This document shows, in pieces, positions 6,369-7,118 of a DNA stretch of 7,118 bases (the stretch's first letter is position 1; each line of letters opens with the position of its first letter). The translations under genes and the position numbers were made by a program. The notes beneath the pieces were generated by a model. The model was not told the DNA's origin, did no database searches, and saw only the letters and a list, made by a program, of their open reading frames with translations. The DNA is from an uncultured Pirellulaceae bacterium (GTDB taxonomy: Bacteria > Planctomycetota > Planctomycetia > Pirellulales > Pirellulaceae): NCBI GenBank assembly GCA_947258905.1, contig CAMYKF010000031.1, positions 1 to 7,118 on the forward strand. The letters run 5' to 3'.

Positions 6369-7118
6369 TCAGCTATCCGCTTTCCATTGATTTACATGGT
6401 CAAGGATAAACTCGCAAATCGCCTGATGCGCCCCCCGGCCGCTTCCACGCACAGGGATCGGTTTGCCGAACGCAAATTTCACCGGATGTGAAGGTCTAAT
6501 GCGCCCGAAATCGGTGTGAAACCAGCCACTGCCCCAGGCATCGGTTTGCAGGGCCAGCGGGACCATCGGCACGCCGGCGCGGGAGGCCAGTTTTGCACCG
6601 ATCTTGTTGAATCGTTGCGGATCAAACTGCTTCATCCGCGTGTGCTGGGGAAACACGACGATCGAGATGCCGCGCTGCAGCCGCTCAAGGCCTCCTTCCA
6701 GGACCGCTTTCAGATCCTCGCGGGGATTCTTGCGACCCACCAGGATCGGATCACGCGAGCGGATGATGTGGCGAAACACCGGGTATTTCAGAAGCGTCGA
6801 TTTGACCACGAAGGTCACCGGGCGACAGGGCTGAATCAGGCCCGGCAGCACGGTAGATTCAAGCGTGCTCATGTGGTTGCCGACAAACACGCATGGCTGA
6901 TCCAGATTCGCAAAATGGTTGACTCCGGTGATTTCGAATTGCACGCCCACATCTTCCAGATCACGCAGGACATGCAGGCTGCTCTCGGCCCACTGCCGGT
7001 CATCGTAGCGGCCGGATTTGGCCAAGCGGCCGGCGCGGATCAGGCTGCGCACAAATCGACAGTGAAAGGTCAGTGACGGGAAGGTGCGGGGCCACCACGA
7101 AATCGGCCGCATCGGCGT
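6369..7118 (-). CDS. Lysophospholipid acyltransferase family protein (HX4E type), possibly 5' truncated
   Basis: The frame runs from the right edge to TGA at 6369-6371. An ATG at 7112 would give 247 residues; the two codons before it (Thr-Pro) are also open, so the real start may lie outside. Numbering from that ATG, motif I is GNHMSTLES with H80 and E85 (HX4E in place of HX4D), followed by PVTFVVKSTLLKYPVF. SRDPILVGRKNPREDL (119-134) is the glycerol-phosphate binding region, FPQHTR (154-159) replaces FPEGTR, and GVPMVPLAL (180-188) is motif IV. Glu in motif I and FPQ-TR in motif III are, to my knowledge, normal for one bacterial branch of PlsC-like proteins, so the enzyme is probably active, acylating a lysolipid or similar acceptor at the inner face of the membrane. 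First visible gene of the acyltransferase-permease operon. Confidence 0.75.
   Translation of the reverse strand, partial: TPMRPISWWPRTFPSLTFHCRFVRSLIRAGRLAKSGRYDDRQWAESSLHVLRDLEDVGVQFEITGVNHFANLDQPCVFVGNHMSTLESTVLPGLIQPCRPVTFVVKSTLLKYPVFRHIIRSRDPILVGRKNPREDLKAVLEGGLERLQRGISIVVFPQHTRMKQFDPQRFNKIGAKLASRAGVPMVPLALQTDAWGSGWFHTDFGRIRPSHPVKFAFGKPIPVRGSGRGAHQAICEFILDHVNQWKADS

Noticed and set aside
6516..7076. 186-codon open frame on the plus strand
   Set aside because: It is antisense to the PlsC-like acyltransferase, which carries all family motifs. The translation is His/Gln/Arg-rich without recognisable features, typical of a shadow frame in GC-rich coding DNA.

Overview
The window looks like ordinary chromosomal DNA from a free-living, moderately GC-rich bacterium. 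The best guess is a planctomycete or a relative. This rests on the style of the secreted alpha/beta hydrolase, the tightly packed mixed-function gene sets and the weak Shine-Dalgarno signals. It is an inference, because no taxonomic marker gene is present. There is no rRNA, tRNA, CRISPR array, phage gene or insertion sequence.

Left half (1-3454, plus strand). The 3' part of a flavin reductase-like gene enters from the left edge. An M20 metallopeptidase of the carboxypeptidase G2 (glutamate carboxypeptidase) type follows after one base. After another single base comes a P-loop protein resembling the DUF1611/BioD group. The three are almost certainly one translationally coupled operon. A 46-bp gap holding a run of eight C's and a 12-bp perfect palindrome leads to a secreted serine hydrolase, which may be co-transcribed or separate.

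Middle (3455-4136). The two halves converge across a 122-bp spacer with nested inverted repeats, the likely shared termination region. On the minus strand lies a small DUF2780 protein with its own Shine-Dalgarno and a possible promoter.

Right half (4137-7118, minus strand). Reading from the right edge leftwards there is a PlsC-type acyltransferase (HX4E variant), a second and quite different acyltransferase (HX4D, with the usual motif III Glu replaced by Thr), and a 12-helix APC-family amino acid permease. The second acyltransferase and the permease overlap by ATGA, so these three also form an operon, probably joining lipid acylation with amino acid uptake.

The least explained element is the reductase / M20 peptidase / P-loop cluster. 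It may be a small pathway acting on an N-acyl- or glutamyl-type amide, but its substrate cannot be read from the sequence. The tandem divergent acyltransferases with an amino acid permease are the second point of interest.
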